DNA of 64,000 nucleotides from NCBI RefSeq assembly GCF_000315485.1, contig NZ_JH992942.1, positions 536,028-600,027 on the forward strand, read 5' to 3'. A program made the position numbers and the translations under genes. This document shows, in pieces, positions 35,923 to 44,916 of this stretch. Positions within the stretch are counted from its first letter, which is position 1. Each line of letters begins with the position of its first letter. Below the pieces are notes generated by a model. It had not been told where the DNA came from. It did not search any database and saw nothing but the letters and a program-made list of their open reading frames with translations. The DNA comes from Bacteroides oleiciplenus YIT 12058 (GTDB lineage Bacteria > Bacteroidota > Bacteroidia > Bacteroidales > Bacteroidaceae).

Positions 35923-37812
35923 TTATGTTTTTGAAATCTCATTGATATACTCAATAAGTTTGTGATAGAATTTATGATGCTTTAGTGTATTCGCTTCGCC
36001 TAGTATCACCAATTTCATTCGAGCACGAGTGATGGCTACATTCATCCGTCGCAAGTCATTCAGGAAGCCTATCTGTCCCTCCTCATTGGCACGCACAAGG
36101 CTGATGAAAACGACATCTCGTTCCTGTCCCTGAAAACCATCTACTGTATTAACGGTGAGCAGGCTGCGGTAAGGACGCAGAGCGGCACTTGTTTTAATTT
36201 TGTTTCTAAGATATTGTACCTGTGCTTTATAAGGTGAAATGATTCCGAAGTCTATCCGTTCGTCGAGAATACGGTGCCCGCCGATGCGTTGGATATAGGC
36301 TTCCAGCTCTTTCAGTAACAGATGAGCTTCTTCCCGATTGATGCGCCCGAAGGTTTCGCCGACAAATTCCTCCTTAAATTCCATTTCCGAAGTATCTATC
36401 CATGTGATGGGGGTATCCCAATCAAGGATGCCGCGGTGGCGTATTTCGGGAGCAGCCTCCAATTGCCCGTCATAAAACCACTGCGAAGGGAAGTGCATGA
36501 TAGCTTCATTCATGCGATATTGGATTTTCAACAAAGAGACGACAGTCGGCTTCGTTGTGACAATACGTTCCATAAGTGTATGTTCCAGTCCGGCACGGGC
36601 AGCTTCATAGCATTTTATGGTGGCGGGTAGCTGGCAGTGGTCGCCCGCCAATACTATGCGGTCGGCTTTGCGAATGGCTATCCAGCAAGCGGCTTCCAGT
36701 GCCTGGGCAGCTTCATCAATGAAGAGTGTGCCGAAGCGACGCCCGTTCAGTACACGATGATTACTGCTGACAAGGGTCGATGCTATGACGTGTGCCGAAT
36801 CAAATAAGTCGGCATTGATTTGTATTTCTAATTGCGTGGCGCGGTCGCGTAGGCGGCTCAGTCTGTTGCGGGCACTTTCGCGTTCCTCGTAACTGCCACG
36901 GCGGCGTCCGTTCATTTCGCGCATGGCTTTGCGGATGCCCCATAGTTCAGTATAGGAGGGATGACTCTCGAAGCGGCGCTCGTAAGTAAACGAAAGCATC
37001 TTGTCATTCACCCTTGTAGGGTTACCGATACGCAGGACGTTGACGCCACGGTCTACGAGTTTCTCACTAATCCAGTCGACAGCAGTGTTGCTTTGAGCAC
37101 AGACCAAAACCTGAGGTTCACGATGTAATGTTTCATAGATAGCTTCTACAAGGGTAGTTGTCTTTCCCGTCCCTGGAGGGCCATGTACAATAGATACATC
37201 CCTGGAGCATAGTACTTTGTTCACGGCAGTTTCCTGCGTAGAGTTCAGCCAGGGGAAGCGGACAGGATAAAGTTCGCGGAAAGCCGGTTTTAAGGTTCCC
37301 AGCATGGTGTCGCGCAATTCTGCCAATCGGTTGCCTTTGGCATGTATTACATCGGAGAGAGCTTCGAACATGGTGCGATAGGACGTTTCATCGAAATAAA
37401 GCTGCACACCGAGGTTATCTGTCGACTGTACTTCTAGAATGGCGCCTGCACTGGGCATTGCTACCACCATCCGCGCTTCATCGGCATAACTGACGGTGCC
37501 GGTGAAGTTCATATAAGTTATCTTTCCATCTACTGATTGGCGGAAAAAACATACAGGACGCCCGAACTCAAAATTATGTTCTATATCAGTATCTTCGGTA
37601 TGTGTAATTTCTATTACTAATTGATTCAGTGAATTGTAGTAACTTCGTCCGGGAGTGGCAGGATACCAACAAAGTCCCCGTTTCACCTTGCGGGCTATGC
37701 CCATAGTTTCTGTCTGTCGCTTGAACTCTTCTTTTTCATATTCGTATTCCATGCGCAGGAGGAGTTCTTGCCGTTGAAGGTGCTCGGTTGGGGAAAGAAG
37801 TTTTTCGTTCAT
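35923..37812 (-). CDS. Superfamily 1 DNA/RNA helicase (UPF1/IGHMBP2-like)
   Basis: This 629-residue cytoplasmic AAA helicase has motif I GPPGTGKTTTLVEAI near residue 213, Ia VCAQSNTAVD, motif II LFIDEAAQALEAA, motif III AGDHCQLPATI, and C-terminal motifs IQYRMNEAIMHFP, VNTVDGFQGQERDVVFISLVR and MNVAITRARMKLVILG. Bacterial members with these AAA_11/AAA_12 halves unwind nucleic acids in the 5' to 3' direction, but their cellular task is mostly unknown. The N-terminal 190 residues form the OB/stalk region. It is a single gene with a minus-strand -7 box at 37924-37931. Confidence 0.9.
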   Translation of the reverse strand: MNEKLLSPTEHLQRQELLLRMEYEYEKEEFKRQTETMGIARKVKRGLCWYPATPGRSYYNSLNQLVIEITHTEDTDIEHNFEFGRPVCFFRQSVDGKITYMNFTGTVSYADEARMVVAMPSAGAILEVQSTDNLGVQLYFDETSYRTMFEALSDVIHAKGNRLAELRDTMLGTLKPAFRELYPVRFPWLNSTQETAVNKVLCSRDVSIVHGPPGTGKTTTLVEAIYETLHREPQVLVCAQSNTAVDWISEKLVDRGVNVLRIGNPTRVNDKMLSFTYERRFESHPSYTELWGIRKAMREMNGRRRGSYEERESARNRLSRLRDRATQLEIQINADLFDSAHVIASTLVSSNHRVLNGRRFGTLFIDEAAQALEAACWIAIRKADRIVLAGDHCQLPATIKCYEAARAGLEHTLMERIVTTKPTVVSLLKIQYRMNEAIMHFPSQWFYDGQLEAAPEIRHRGILDWDTPITWIDTSEMEFKEEFVGETFGRINREEAHLLLKELEAYIQRIGGHRILDERIDFGIISPYKAQVQYLRNKIKTSAALRPYRSLLTVNTVDGFQGQERDVVFISLVRANEEGQIGFLNDLRRMNVAITRARMKLVILGEANTLKHHKFYHKLIEYINEISKT

Positions 37813-37831
37813 ATAAAATAATGATAGATGA

Positions 37832-37910
37832 TGATAAATGATAATTGTAGAGTATTTATTTTATTGATATGCCGACTATCAGAAGAACACCGCTAAATTA
37901 TCATTTATCA
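37832..37910. repeat. 15-bp AT-rich inverted repeat
   Basis: TGATAAATGATAATT at 37832-37846 recurs inverted at 37896-37910 without mismatch. It lies in the divergent gap between the helicase and aconitase genes, so a terminator role is unlikely for either start; it could be a decayed palindromic element. Confidence 0.55.
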
Positions 37911-37923
37911 CATAGATTTTCCG

Positions 37924-37931
37924 CAAAGGTA
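37924..37931 (-). promoter_or_regulatory. -7 box TACCTTTG of the helicase gene
   Basis: The complement of 37924-37931 is an exact TAnnTTTG match, giving a 5' untranslated region of about 105 nt. Confidence 0.55.
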
Positions 37932-38052
37932 ATCATTCTTCCCTTCCGCAGGAAGAAATGCTTTAATTTGTTAAACCTTTAACGATTTTAGATTGTTTAT
38001 TATATTAATTTGTAATCTTTACAATATTGGAAAACTAAAAATAAATGTGATT

Positions 38053-40296
38053 ATGGTGTATGACGTAACAATGTTAAGGGCCTTTTATGCTGCTTATAAG
38101 GGGAAAATGGAACGCGTGCGGGCTGTGCTGCAACACCCGTTGACGTTAGCGGAAAAGATTTTGTATACCCATCTGTTTGATGGAAAAGAGGTGAAAAACT
38201 ACACACGGGGAGAAGATTATGTGAGTTTCCGCCCTGACCGGGTAGCAATGCAAGATGCAACGGCGCAGATGGCACTGTTGCAATTCATGAATGCCGGTCG
38301 CGAACAGGTTGCCGTACCCTCTACGGTGCATTGCGACCATCTGATACAGGCATATAGAGGCGCAAGAGAAGACATTGCTACGGCTACCAAGACGAATGAA
38401 GAAGTTTATGATTTTCTTCGTGATGTTTCTTCCCGCTATGGTATCGGCTTCTGGCAGCCGGGAGCAGGTATCATTCATCAAGTGGTATTGGAGAACTATG
38501 CTTTTCCCGGTGGAATGATGGTAGGAACAGATTCCCATACCCCAAATGCCGGTGGTCTGGGCATGGTTGCCATTGGTGTAGGTGGTGCTGACGCAGTAGA
38601 TGTGATGACAGGTATGGAATGGGAGTTGAAAATGCCCCGCTTGATTGGGGTACACCTGAAAGGGGAACTGAACGGTTGGGCAGCTCCGAAAGATGTGATT
38701 CTGAAACTGGCAGGCATCCTGACTGTAAAAGGAGGTACGAATGCCATTATCGAATATTTTGGACCGGGCACGGCTTCCTTATCCGCTACTGGAAAAGCAA
38801 CGATCTGCAACATGGGTGCTGAGGTTGGCGCGACCACTTCGATTTTTCCTTATGATAACCGTATAGCCACCTATCTGAAAGCTACCGGAAGGGAGGAAGT
38901 TGCCGAAATGGCCGACTCTGTTGCTGGCGATTTGCGTGCAGATACCGATATCCTGCTTGCTCCGGAGAACTATTACGACCGGGTAATTGAGATTGATCTT
39001 TCCAGATTGGAACCGTATATCAATGGTCCCTTCACTCCTGATGCTGCTACGCCTATTTCTGAGTTTGCTGAAAAGGTACTGGCAAATGGCTATCCGCGCA
39101 AGATGGAAGTCGGACTGATAGGTTCCTGCACCAATTCATCTTATCAGGATTTGAGCCGTGCTGTTTCTCTGGCCCGCCAGGTTGAAAAAAAACATCTGAA
39201 AGTGGCCGCTCCTTTAATTGTGAATCCAGGTTCAGAAAGGATACGGGCCACGGCAGAGCGGGATGGAATGATAGAAACCTTTGAGAAAGTAGGCGCTACT
39301 ATTATGGCTAATGCCTGCGGTCCCTGCATCGGTCAGTGGAAACGTGAAACAGACAATCCCACTCGCAAGAACTCCATCGTGACTTCTTTCAACCGTAACT
39401 TTGCCAAGCGTGCGGACGGTAACCCGAATACGTATGCTTTTGTTGCTTCCCCCGAATTGACTATGGCATTGACGATTGCCGGAGACCTTTGTTTCAATCC
39501 TCTGACAGATGCATTGGTGAACCGTGAAGGTGAGAAAGTGAAACTCTCCGAACCCGTTGGCGAAGAATTGCCGCCGGAAGGCTTTGCCGAAGGCAGTGAA
39601 GGGTATATACCTCCTCGTAGTGAGAAAACAGAAATAACGGTTAATCCTCACTCGCAACGGCTTCAACTCCTGCAACCTTTCCCGGCATGGGAAGGCACTG
39701 ACTTGCTGAATATGCCTCTGCTGATTAAAACACAGGGCAAATGTACTACCGACCATATTTCAATGGCAGGTCCATGGCTCCGCTTTCGTGGACATTTGGA
39801 GAATATTTCGGATAATATGCTGATGGGTGCTGTGAATGCTTTCAATGGAGAGACTAACAGTGTTTGGAACCGCTCTACCAATACTTACGGTCCGGTTTCC
39901 GGTACGGCAAAAATGTATAAGTCCGAAGGAATTTCCTCCATTGTGGTTGCCGAAGAGAACTATGGCGAAGGTTCCAGCCGTGAACATGCTGCTATGGAGC
40001 CTCGTTTCTTGAATGTTCGTGTGATTCTGGCAAAGAGCTTTGCTCGTATTCATGAAACGAATCTGAAGAAACAAGGTATGCTGGCATTGACTTTCGTGGA
40101 TAAAGCGGACTACGATAAAATTCAGGAACATGATTTGATTTCAGTAATCGGACTGACGGAATTTGCTCCCGGCCGCAACTTTAAAGTTGTTCTTCATCAC
40201 GAAGATGGTACGAAAGAGAGTTTTGAAGCTCAACATACGTATAATGAATTGCAGATAAGTTGGTTCCGTGCCGGCTCTGCCCTTAATGCAAGATAA
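38053..40296 (+). CDS. acn: Aconitate hydratase
   Basis: This 747-residue cytoplasmic enzyme isomerizes citrate to isocitrate. It is of the mitochondrial-aconitase type: VPSTVHCDHLIQAY, GTDSHTPNAGGLGMVAIGVGGADAV, the cluster Cys residues in GSCTNSSY and ANACGPCIGQW, and the swivel-domain EENYGEGSSREHAAMEPR. I took ATG 38053 because family members begin MVYD; the frame back to 37993 starts at TTG and adds residues unlike the family. It is first of acn-icd-gltA with only 3 bases before icd. Confidence 0.95.
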   Translation: MVYDVTMLRAFYAAYKGKMERVRAVLQHPLTLAEKILYTHLFDGKEVKNYTRGEDYVSFRPDRVAMQDATAQMALLQFMNAGREQVAVPSTVHCDHLIQAYRGAREDIATATKTNEEVYDFLRDVSSRYGIGFWQPGAGIIHQVVLENYAFPGGMMVGTDSHTPNAGGLGMVAIGVGGADAVDVMTGMEWELKMPRLIGVHLKGELNGWAAPKDVILKLAGILTVKGGTNAIIEYFGPGTASLSATGKATICNMGAEVGATTSIFPYDNRIATYLKATGREEVAEMADSVAGDLRADTDILLAPENYYDRVIEIDLSRLEPYINGPFTPDAATPISEFAEKVLANGYPRKMEVGLIGSCTNSSYQDLSRAVSLARQVEKKHLKVAAPLIVNPGSERIRATAERDGMIETFEKVGATIMANACGPCIGQWKRETDNPTRKNSIVTSFNRNFAKRADGNPNTYAFVASPELTMALTIAGDLCFNPLTDALVNREGEKVKLSEPVGEELPPEGFAEGSEGYIPPRSEKTEITVNPHSQRLQLLQPFPAWEGTDLLNMPLLIKTQGKCTTDHISMAGPWLRFRGHLENISDNMLMGAVNAFNGETNSVWNRSTNTYGPVSGTAKMYKSEGISSIVVAEENYGEGSSREHAAMEPRFLNVRVILAKSFARIHETNLKKQGMLALTFVDKADYDKIQEHDLISVIGLTEFAPGRNFKVVLHHEDGTKESFEAQHTYNELQISWFRAGSALNAR

Positions 40297-40299
40297 GAA

Positions 40300-41448
40300 A
40301 TGGATAAAATTACAGTACCTTTTATTATGGGTGATGGAGTGGGAGTTGAAGTAACCCCCTCTATGCAAACTATTGTGAATGCTGCCGTGCAGAAAGCTTA
40401 CAGCGGACAACGGCAGATTGAATGGATGGAAGTATGGGCAGGCGAACGGGCTTTTAAGAAGTGCGGCCTGTGGTTGCCCGATGAAACAATGGAAGCCTTT
40501 CGTGACTACAAAGTGGGAATCAAAGGTCCGTTGACGACTCCTGTTGGCGGGGGGATTCGTTCTCTGAATGTGACGTTGCGCCAAACGCTGGATTTGTATG
40601 TGTGCCTGCGTCCGGTTCGCTGGTATCAAGGTATTCATTCTCCGGTTCGTCATCCGGAAAAGGTAGATATGTGCGTGTTCCGTGAGAATACGGAAGATAT
40701 CTATGCAGGTATCGAGTGGGAAGCTGGCACGCCGGAGGCTGAGAAATTCTATCGTTTCTTGCATGATGAGATGGGAGTCACGAAAGTGCGTTTTCCTAAG
40801 ACTTCTTCGTTTGGTGTGAAGCCTGTCTCTAAAGAAGGAACAGAACGTCTGGTGCGTGCTGCCTGCCGTTATGCACTCGAAAACAAGTTACCTTCTGTTA
40901 CGCTGGTGCATAAAGGAAACATCATGAAGTTCACGGAAGGCGGTTTCAAGAAGTGGGGCTATGAACTGGCGGAACGTGAATTTGGAGAGGCATTAGCCGA
41001 CGGACGCTTGGTTATCAAGGATTGCATAGCGGATGCTTTTCTGCAAAACACTTTGTTGATTCCTGAGGAATACTCTGTAATTGCCACCCTTAATCTTAAT
41101 GGAGATTATGTTTCCGACCAGTTGGCGGCAATGGTAGGTGGCATCGGCATTGCTCCCGGTGCGAATATTAATTACCAAACGGGGCATGCTATCTTTGAAG
41201 CCACACACGGCACAGCACCGAATATTGCAGGCAAAGATATAGTGAACCCTTGTTCTATCATCCTCTCCGCTGTGATGATGCTCGAGTATTTGGGGTGGAA
41301 AGAATCAGCTTCCCTGATAGAACATGCCTTGGAACGAAGTTTCCTCGATGCCCGTGCTACCGCCGACTTGGCGCGCTTCATGCCCGGCGGCGTCTCTTTG
41401 TCTACTTCTGCTTTTACCCGGGAGATAGTGGAAAGAATAGAAAAATAA
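40300..41448 (+). CDS. icd: Isocitrate dehydrogenase
   Basis: This 382-residue beta-decarboxylating dehydrogenase converts isocitrate to 2-oxoglutarate. Visible are the start ITVPFIMGDGVGVEVTPSM, the substrate-site Ser/Arg segment IHSPVRHPEKVDMCVFRENTEDIYAGIEW, the Lys in LVHKGNIMKFTEGGFKKWGYELA, and ATHGTAPNIAGKDIVNPCSIILSAVMMLEYLGW. The NADP-type pattern is likely, but coenzyme choice is not proven by reading. It lies between acn and gltA, with gltA 25 bases downstream. Confidence 0.93.
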   Translation: MDKITVPFIMGDGVGVEVTPSMQTIVNAAVQKAYSGQRQIEWMEVWAGERAFKKCGLWLPDETMEAFRDYKVGIKGPLTTPVGGGIRSLNVTLRQTLDLYVCLRPVRWYQGIHSPVRHPEKVDMCVFRENTEDIYAGIEWEAGTPEAEKFYRFLHDEMGVTKVRFPKTSSFGVKPVSKEGTERLVRAACRYALENKLPSVTLVHKGNIMKFTEGGFKKWGYELAEREFGEALADGRLVIKDCIADAFLQNTLLIPEEYSVIATLNLNGDYVSDQLAAMVGGIGIAPGANINYQTGHAIFEATHGTAPNIAGKDIVNPCSIILSAVMMLEYLGWKESASLIEHALERSFLDARATADLARFMPGGVSLSTSAFTREIVERIEK

Positions 41449-41473
41449 TACTAACGATTAAAACGATACGAAA

Positions 41474-42817
41474 ATGAAGAAGGAATACATAGTTTATAAG
41501 CTCTCCGAGAATATGAAGGAAGCGGTTCGGATTGATACTGAATTGTTCTCCAAGTTTGATGTGAAACGCGGTTTGCGTAATGAAGACGGCACGGGTGTGT
41601 TGGTTGGGCTTACCAGAATTGGTAATGTAGTGGGTTACGAACGTATTCCGGGCGGTGGCTTGAAGCCTATTCCGGGTAAGTTGTTCTACCGGGGATATGA
41701 TGTGGAAGATATTGTACATGCTTTTGTGAAGGAGAAACGTTTTGGATTCGAGGAAGTGGCTTATCTGTTGCTGTCCGGCAATCTGCCTGATAAAGAAGAA
41801 TTGGCTTCTTTCCGTGAACTTATTAATGACAACATGCCATTAGAACAGAAAACCAAGATGAATATTATCGAACTGGAAGGAAATAACATTATGAACATCC
41901 TGGCACGTAGCGTACTCGAGATGTACCGTTTTGACCCTGAGGCCGATGATACTTCCCGTGACAACCTGATGCGTCAGAGTATAGACCTAATTTCCAAATT
42001 CCCTACTATTATTGCCTACGCATACAATATGCTTCGTCATGCCACTTTCGGCCGTTCTTTGCATATCCGCCATCCGCAGGAGAATCTTTCGATTGCCGAG
42101 AATTTCCTTCATATGCTGAAACGCGATTATACGCAATTGGATGCCCGTACCCTTGACCTCTTACTGGTGCTTCAGGCTGAACATGGTGGTGGTAACAACT
42201 CTACTTTCACCGTTCGCGTCACTTCTTCTACAGGAACGGACACGTATTCGGCTATTGCTGCCGGTATCGGTTCGCTGAAAGGCCCACTTCACGGTGGTGC
42301 AAATATACAGGTAGCCGATATGTTCCATCATTTGCAGGAGAATATTCAGGACTGGACTAATGTGGATGAGATTGATACGTACTTCACCCGTATGCTGAAT
42401 AAGGAAGTGTATAACAAGACGGGGTTGATTTATGGTATTGGTCATGCAGTCTATACGATTTCCGACCCGCGTGCCATCTTATTGAAGGAATTGGCTCGCG
42501 ACCTTGCCAAAGAGAAAGGAAAACAACGCGAATTTGCCTTTCTGGAACTGTTGGAAGAGCGTGCCATCGAAGTATTTGGTCGTGTGAAGAATAACGGAAA
42601 GACGGTTTCGAGTAATGTTGATTTCTATTCCGGCTTTGTTTATGAGATGATTGGATTGCCGCAGGAAATCTTTACGCCGCTGTTTGCTATGGCGCGTATC
42701 GTAGGTTGGTGTGCCCATCGTAACGAAGAGTTGAATTTTGAAGGCAAGCGTATCATTCGTCCGGCATATAAAAATGTGCTCGAGGATACAGCCTATATAC
42801 CTATTAAGAAACGATAA
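41474..42817 (+). CDS. gltA: Citrate synthase
   Basis: This 447-residue enzyme condenses oxaloacetate and acetyl-CoA. Active-site elements are LQAEHGGGNNSTFTVRVTSSTGTD, KGPLHGGANIQV (His), GIGHAVYTISDPRA (His), and NVDFYSGFVYEMIGLPQEIFTPLFAMARIVGWCAHR (Asp). With acn and icd it completes the oxidative route to 2-oxoglutarate and glutamate, which in Bacteroides works beside a reductive succinate branch. It has an N-terminal extension of about 60 residues compared with the shortest bacterial forms. Confidence 0.95.
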   Translation: MKKEYIVYKLSENMKEAVRIDTELFSKFDVKRGLRNEDGTGVLVGLTRIGNVVGYERIPGGGLKPIPGKLFYRGYDVEDIVHAFVKEKRFGFEEVAYLLLSGNLPDKEELASFRELINDNMPLEQKTKMNIIELEGNNIMNILARSVLEMYRFDPEADDTSRDNLMRQSIDLISKFPTIIAYAYNMLRHATFGRSLHIRHPQENLSIAENFLHMLKRDYTQLDARTLDLLLVLQAEHGGGNNSTFTVRVTSSTGTDTYSAIAAGIGSLKGPLHGGANIQVADMFHHLQENIQDWTNVDEIDTYFTRMLNKEVYNKTGLIYGIGHAVYTISDPRAILLKELARDLAKEKGKQREFAFLELLEERAIEVFGRVKNNGKTVSSNVDFYSGFVYEMIGLPQEIFTPLFAMARIVGWCAHRNEELNFEGKRIIRPAYKNVLEDTAYIPIKKR

Positions 42818-42833
42818 ATTTTTGTAAACTATT

Positions 42834-42866
42834 TAGGGGGGAGAAAGTTTTCTTTTTCCCTCTTTT
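42834..42866 (+). terminator. Possible terminator after gltA
   Basis: A G-rich arm (GGGGGGAGAAAG) faces a complementary pyrimidine arm (CTTTTTCCCTC) with some mismatches and a T-run. It separates gltA from the next promoter. The pairing is imperfect. Confidence 0.5.
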
Positions 42867-42870
42867 TCTA

Positions 42871-42878
42871 TATCTTTG
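42871..42878 (+). promoter_or_regulatory. -7 box TATCTTTG of the steroid-reductase operon
   Basis: An exact TAnnTTTG match 22 bases before the ATG. TTTT at 42848-42851 lies 19 nt upstream, close to the TTTG -33 box. The three following genes therefore have their own promoter apart from gltA. Confidence 0.65.
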
Positions 42879-42900
42879 CCTATACTTAAATCGAAAGAGT

Positions 42901-43662
42901 ATGGAGCAAGAGACTTTTCAGATATTTCTTGGTGCGATGAGCATCATCGCACTATTCGTTTTTATCGCACTTTATTTCATTAAGGCGGGATATGGAATGT
43001 TCCGCACGGCATCATGGGGCTTTTCAATTAACAATAAGTTGGCATGGATACTGATGGAAGCACCGGTATTCATTGTGATGGCGATACTTTGGTGGCATTC
43101 CGAACGTTATCATTCGCTTGTCCCGTTGATTTTTTTTCTTTTGTTTCAACTACACTATTTCCAGCGTGCATTTATTTTCCCTTTACTATTGAAAGGTAAG
43201 GGTAGGATGCCGCTTGCCATTATGTTGATGGGAGTGGTGTTCAACTTGCTGAATGGTTTTATGCAAGGTGAATGGCTCTTTTATCTGGCACCCGCTACTC
43301 TTTATACATCGGACTGGTTGACGACTCCCCAGTTTATAATCGGAGTATTGTTGTTTTTCATCGGTATGGCTGTCAACTGGCATTCGGATTATATTATTCG
43401 CCATTTACGCAAGCCGGGAGATACGCGGCATTACCTGCCTTCGCAAGGTATGTATCGCTATGTCACTTCTGCCAATTATTTTGGTGAAATAGTGGAATGG
43501 GCAGGATGGGCCATGCTGACGTGGTCGCTTTCAGGACTTGTCTTTCTATGGTGGACTGTGGCCAATTTGGTTCCACGTGCCAATGCTATCTGGCATCGTT
43601 ATAAAAAGGAATTTGGAGATGAAGTAGGAAACCGGAAACGTGTTTTCCCCTTTCTCTACTAA
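42901..43662 (+). CDS. Steroid 5-alpha-reductase-like membrane protein
   Basis: This 253-residue inner-membrane protein with about six or seven hydrophobic segments belongs to the 3-oxo-5-alpha-steroid 4-dehydrogenase family (the SRD5A fold). The C-terminal signature is clear: QGMYRYVTSANYFGEIVEWAGWAMLTWS and ANLVPRANAIWHRYKKEF, preceded by WHSDYIIRHLRKPG. These enzymes use NADPH to reduce a delta-4 double bond of 3-oxo-steroids to the 5-alpha (allo) product. The neighbours are a flavin reductase and an SDR. The same three-gene set has been reported in Bacteroidetes for turning 3-oxo bile acids into iso-allo forms. The substrate is inferred from family and context. Confidence 0.87.
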   Translation: MEQETFQIFLGAMSIIALFVFIALYFIKAGYGMFRTASWGFSINNKLAWILMEAPVFIVMAILWWHSERYHSLVPLIFFLLFQLHYFQRAFIFPLLLKGKGRMPLAIMLMGVVFNLLNGFMQGEWLFYLAPATLYTSDWLTTPQFIIGVLLFFIGMAVNWHSDYIIRHLRKPGDTRHYLPSQGMYRYVTSANYFGEIVEWAGWAMLTWSLSGLVFLWWTVANLVPRANAIWHRYKKEFGDEVGNRKRVFPFLY

Positions 43663-43698
43663 TCGCCCCTCATAAATCATAAATTATAAATCTTGATC

Positions 43699-44916
43699 AT
43701 GAGCAAGCTGTTTACTCCTGTAACTTTTGGCCCGCTGACTTTGCGAAACCGTACTATTCGGTCGGCGGCGTTTGAGAGTATGTGTCCGGGCAATGCTCCT
43801 TCTCAGATGTTGCTTGACTATCACCGTTCAGTGGCTGCCGGAGGAATTGGTATGACTACTGTGGCCTATGCAGCCGTTACCCAAAGCGGGTTGTCATTTG
43901 ACCGGCAATTGTGGATGCGCCCGGAAATTATTCCCGGATTGAAAGAATTAACTGATGCCGTACATGCTGAAGGTGCTGCTGCGGCTATCCAATTAGGACA
44001 TTGTGGCAATATGTCGCATAAAAGTATTTGTGGAGTTACTCCTGTTGGGGCATCTACCGGTTTCAATCTTTATTCACCGACATTTGTCCGTGGTTTGAAA
44101 AAAGAAGAATTGCCGGAAATGGCACGGGCATACGGACGTGCTGTGTATCTGGCGCGTGAGGCTGGTTTTGATGCCGTTGAAATACATGCCGGACATGGAT
44201 ATCTGATTTCTCAGTTTCTTTCTCCTTATACCAATCATCGTAAAGATAGTTTCGGTGGTTCGCTGGAAAACCGGATGCGTTTTATGGATATCGTGATGGA
44301 AGAAGTGACGAAAGCTGCCGGAACCGATATGGCTGTATTGGTGAAGATGAACATGCGCGACGGTTTTCGTGGTGGCATGGAGATGGATGAAACGATGCAG
44401 GTGGCAAAACGTCTGGAGCAATCGGGAGTCCATGCGTTGGTGTTGAGCGGAGGCTTTGTCAGTAAGGCTCCCATGTATGTGATGCGTGGTCGGATGCCTA
44501 TCCGCTCTATGACTCATTATATGGATTGTTGGTGGTTGAGGTATGGTGTGCGGATGGTAGGAAAGTGGATGATACCGACTGTTCCCTTCGAAGAAGCCTA
44601 TTTTCTGGAAGATGCGTTGAAATTCCGGAAAGAAATAGAGATGCCGTTGGTATATGTGGGCGGTTTGGTGTCTCGTGAAAAGATAGATGAAGTACTGGAT
44701 GACGGTTTTGAAGCCATACAAATGGCACGCGCTTTACTTAACGAACCGGGCTTTGTCAACCGTATGCGTGAAGAGGAGAATGCACGTTGTAATTGTAAAC
44801 ATAGCAATTACTGTATTGCCCGGATGTATTCCATCGAGATGGCATGTCATCAACATTTAAAGGAAGAACTTCCCCCTTCTCTGAAGAGGGAAATTGCTAA
44901 AATAGAATCCGAATGA
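43699..44916 (+). CDS. Old-yellow-enzyme-like NADH:flavin oxidoreductase (5-beta-reductase type)
   Basis: This 405-residue protein has an FMN TIM barrel (about 1-355): TLRNRTIRSAAFESM, AIQLGHCGN, HAGHGYLISQFLSPYTNHRKDSFGGSLENR, and KMNMRDGF. The tail contains CNCKHSNYC followed ten residues later by another Cys, a spacing close to the 4Fe-4S site of BaiCD/BaiH and 2,4-dienoyl-CoA reductases. It lacks their C-terminal FAD/NAD domain of about 250 residues, so electrons must come by another path. In the reported bile acid cluster the equivalent gene encodes a 5-beta-reductase. I chose ATG 43699 over TTG 43693. Its stop overlaps the SDR start (ATGA). Confidence 0.85.
   Translation: MSKLFTPVTFGPLTLRNRTIRSAAFESMCPGNAPSQMLLDYHRSVAAGGIGMTTVAYAAVTQSGLSFDRQLWMRPEIIPGLKELTDAVHAEGAAAAIQLGHCGNMSHKSICGVTPVGASTGFNLYSPTFVRGLKKEELPEMARAYGRAVYLAREAGFDAVEIHAGHGYLISQFLSPYTNHRKDSFGGSLENRMRFMDIVMEEVTKAAGTDMAVLVKMNMRDGFRGGMEMDETMQVAKRLEQSGVHALVLSGGFVSKAPMYVMRGRMPIRSMTHYMDCWWLRYGVRMVGKWMIPTVPFEEAYFLEDALKFRKEIEMPLVYVGGLVSREKIDEVLDDGFEAIQMARALLNEPGFVNRMREEENARCNCKHSNYCIARMYSIEMACHQHLKEELPPSLKREIAKIESE

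Noticed and set aside
37993..38052. Longer N terminus of aconitase
   Set aside because: It starts at TTG in AT-rich non-coding-like DNA, and aconitases of this group begin near MVYD.
40141..40764. Antisense 207-codon frame across acn and icd
   Set aside because: It overlaps two conserved enzyme genes on the other strand, with no start signal or domain.
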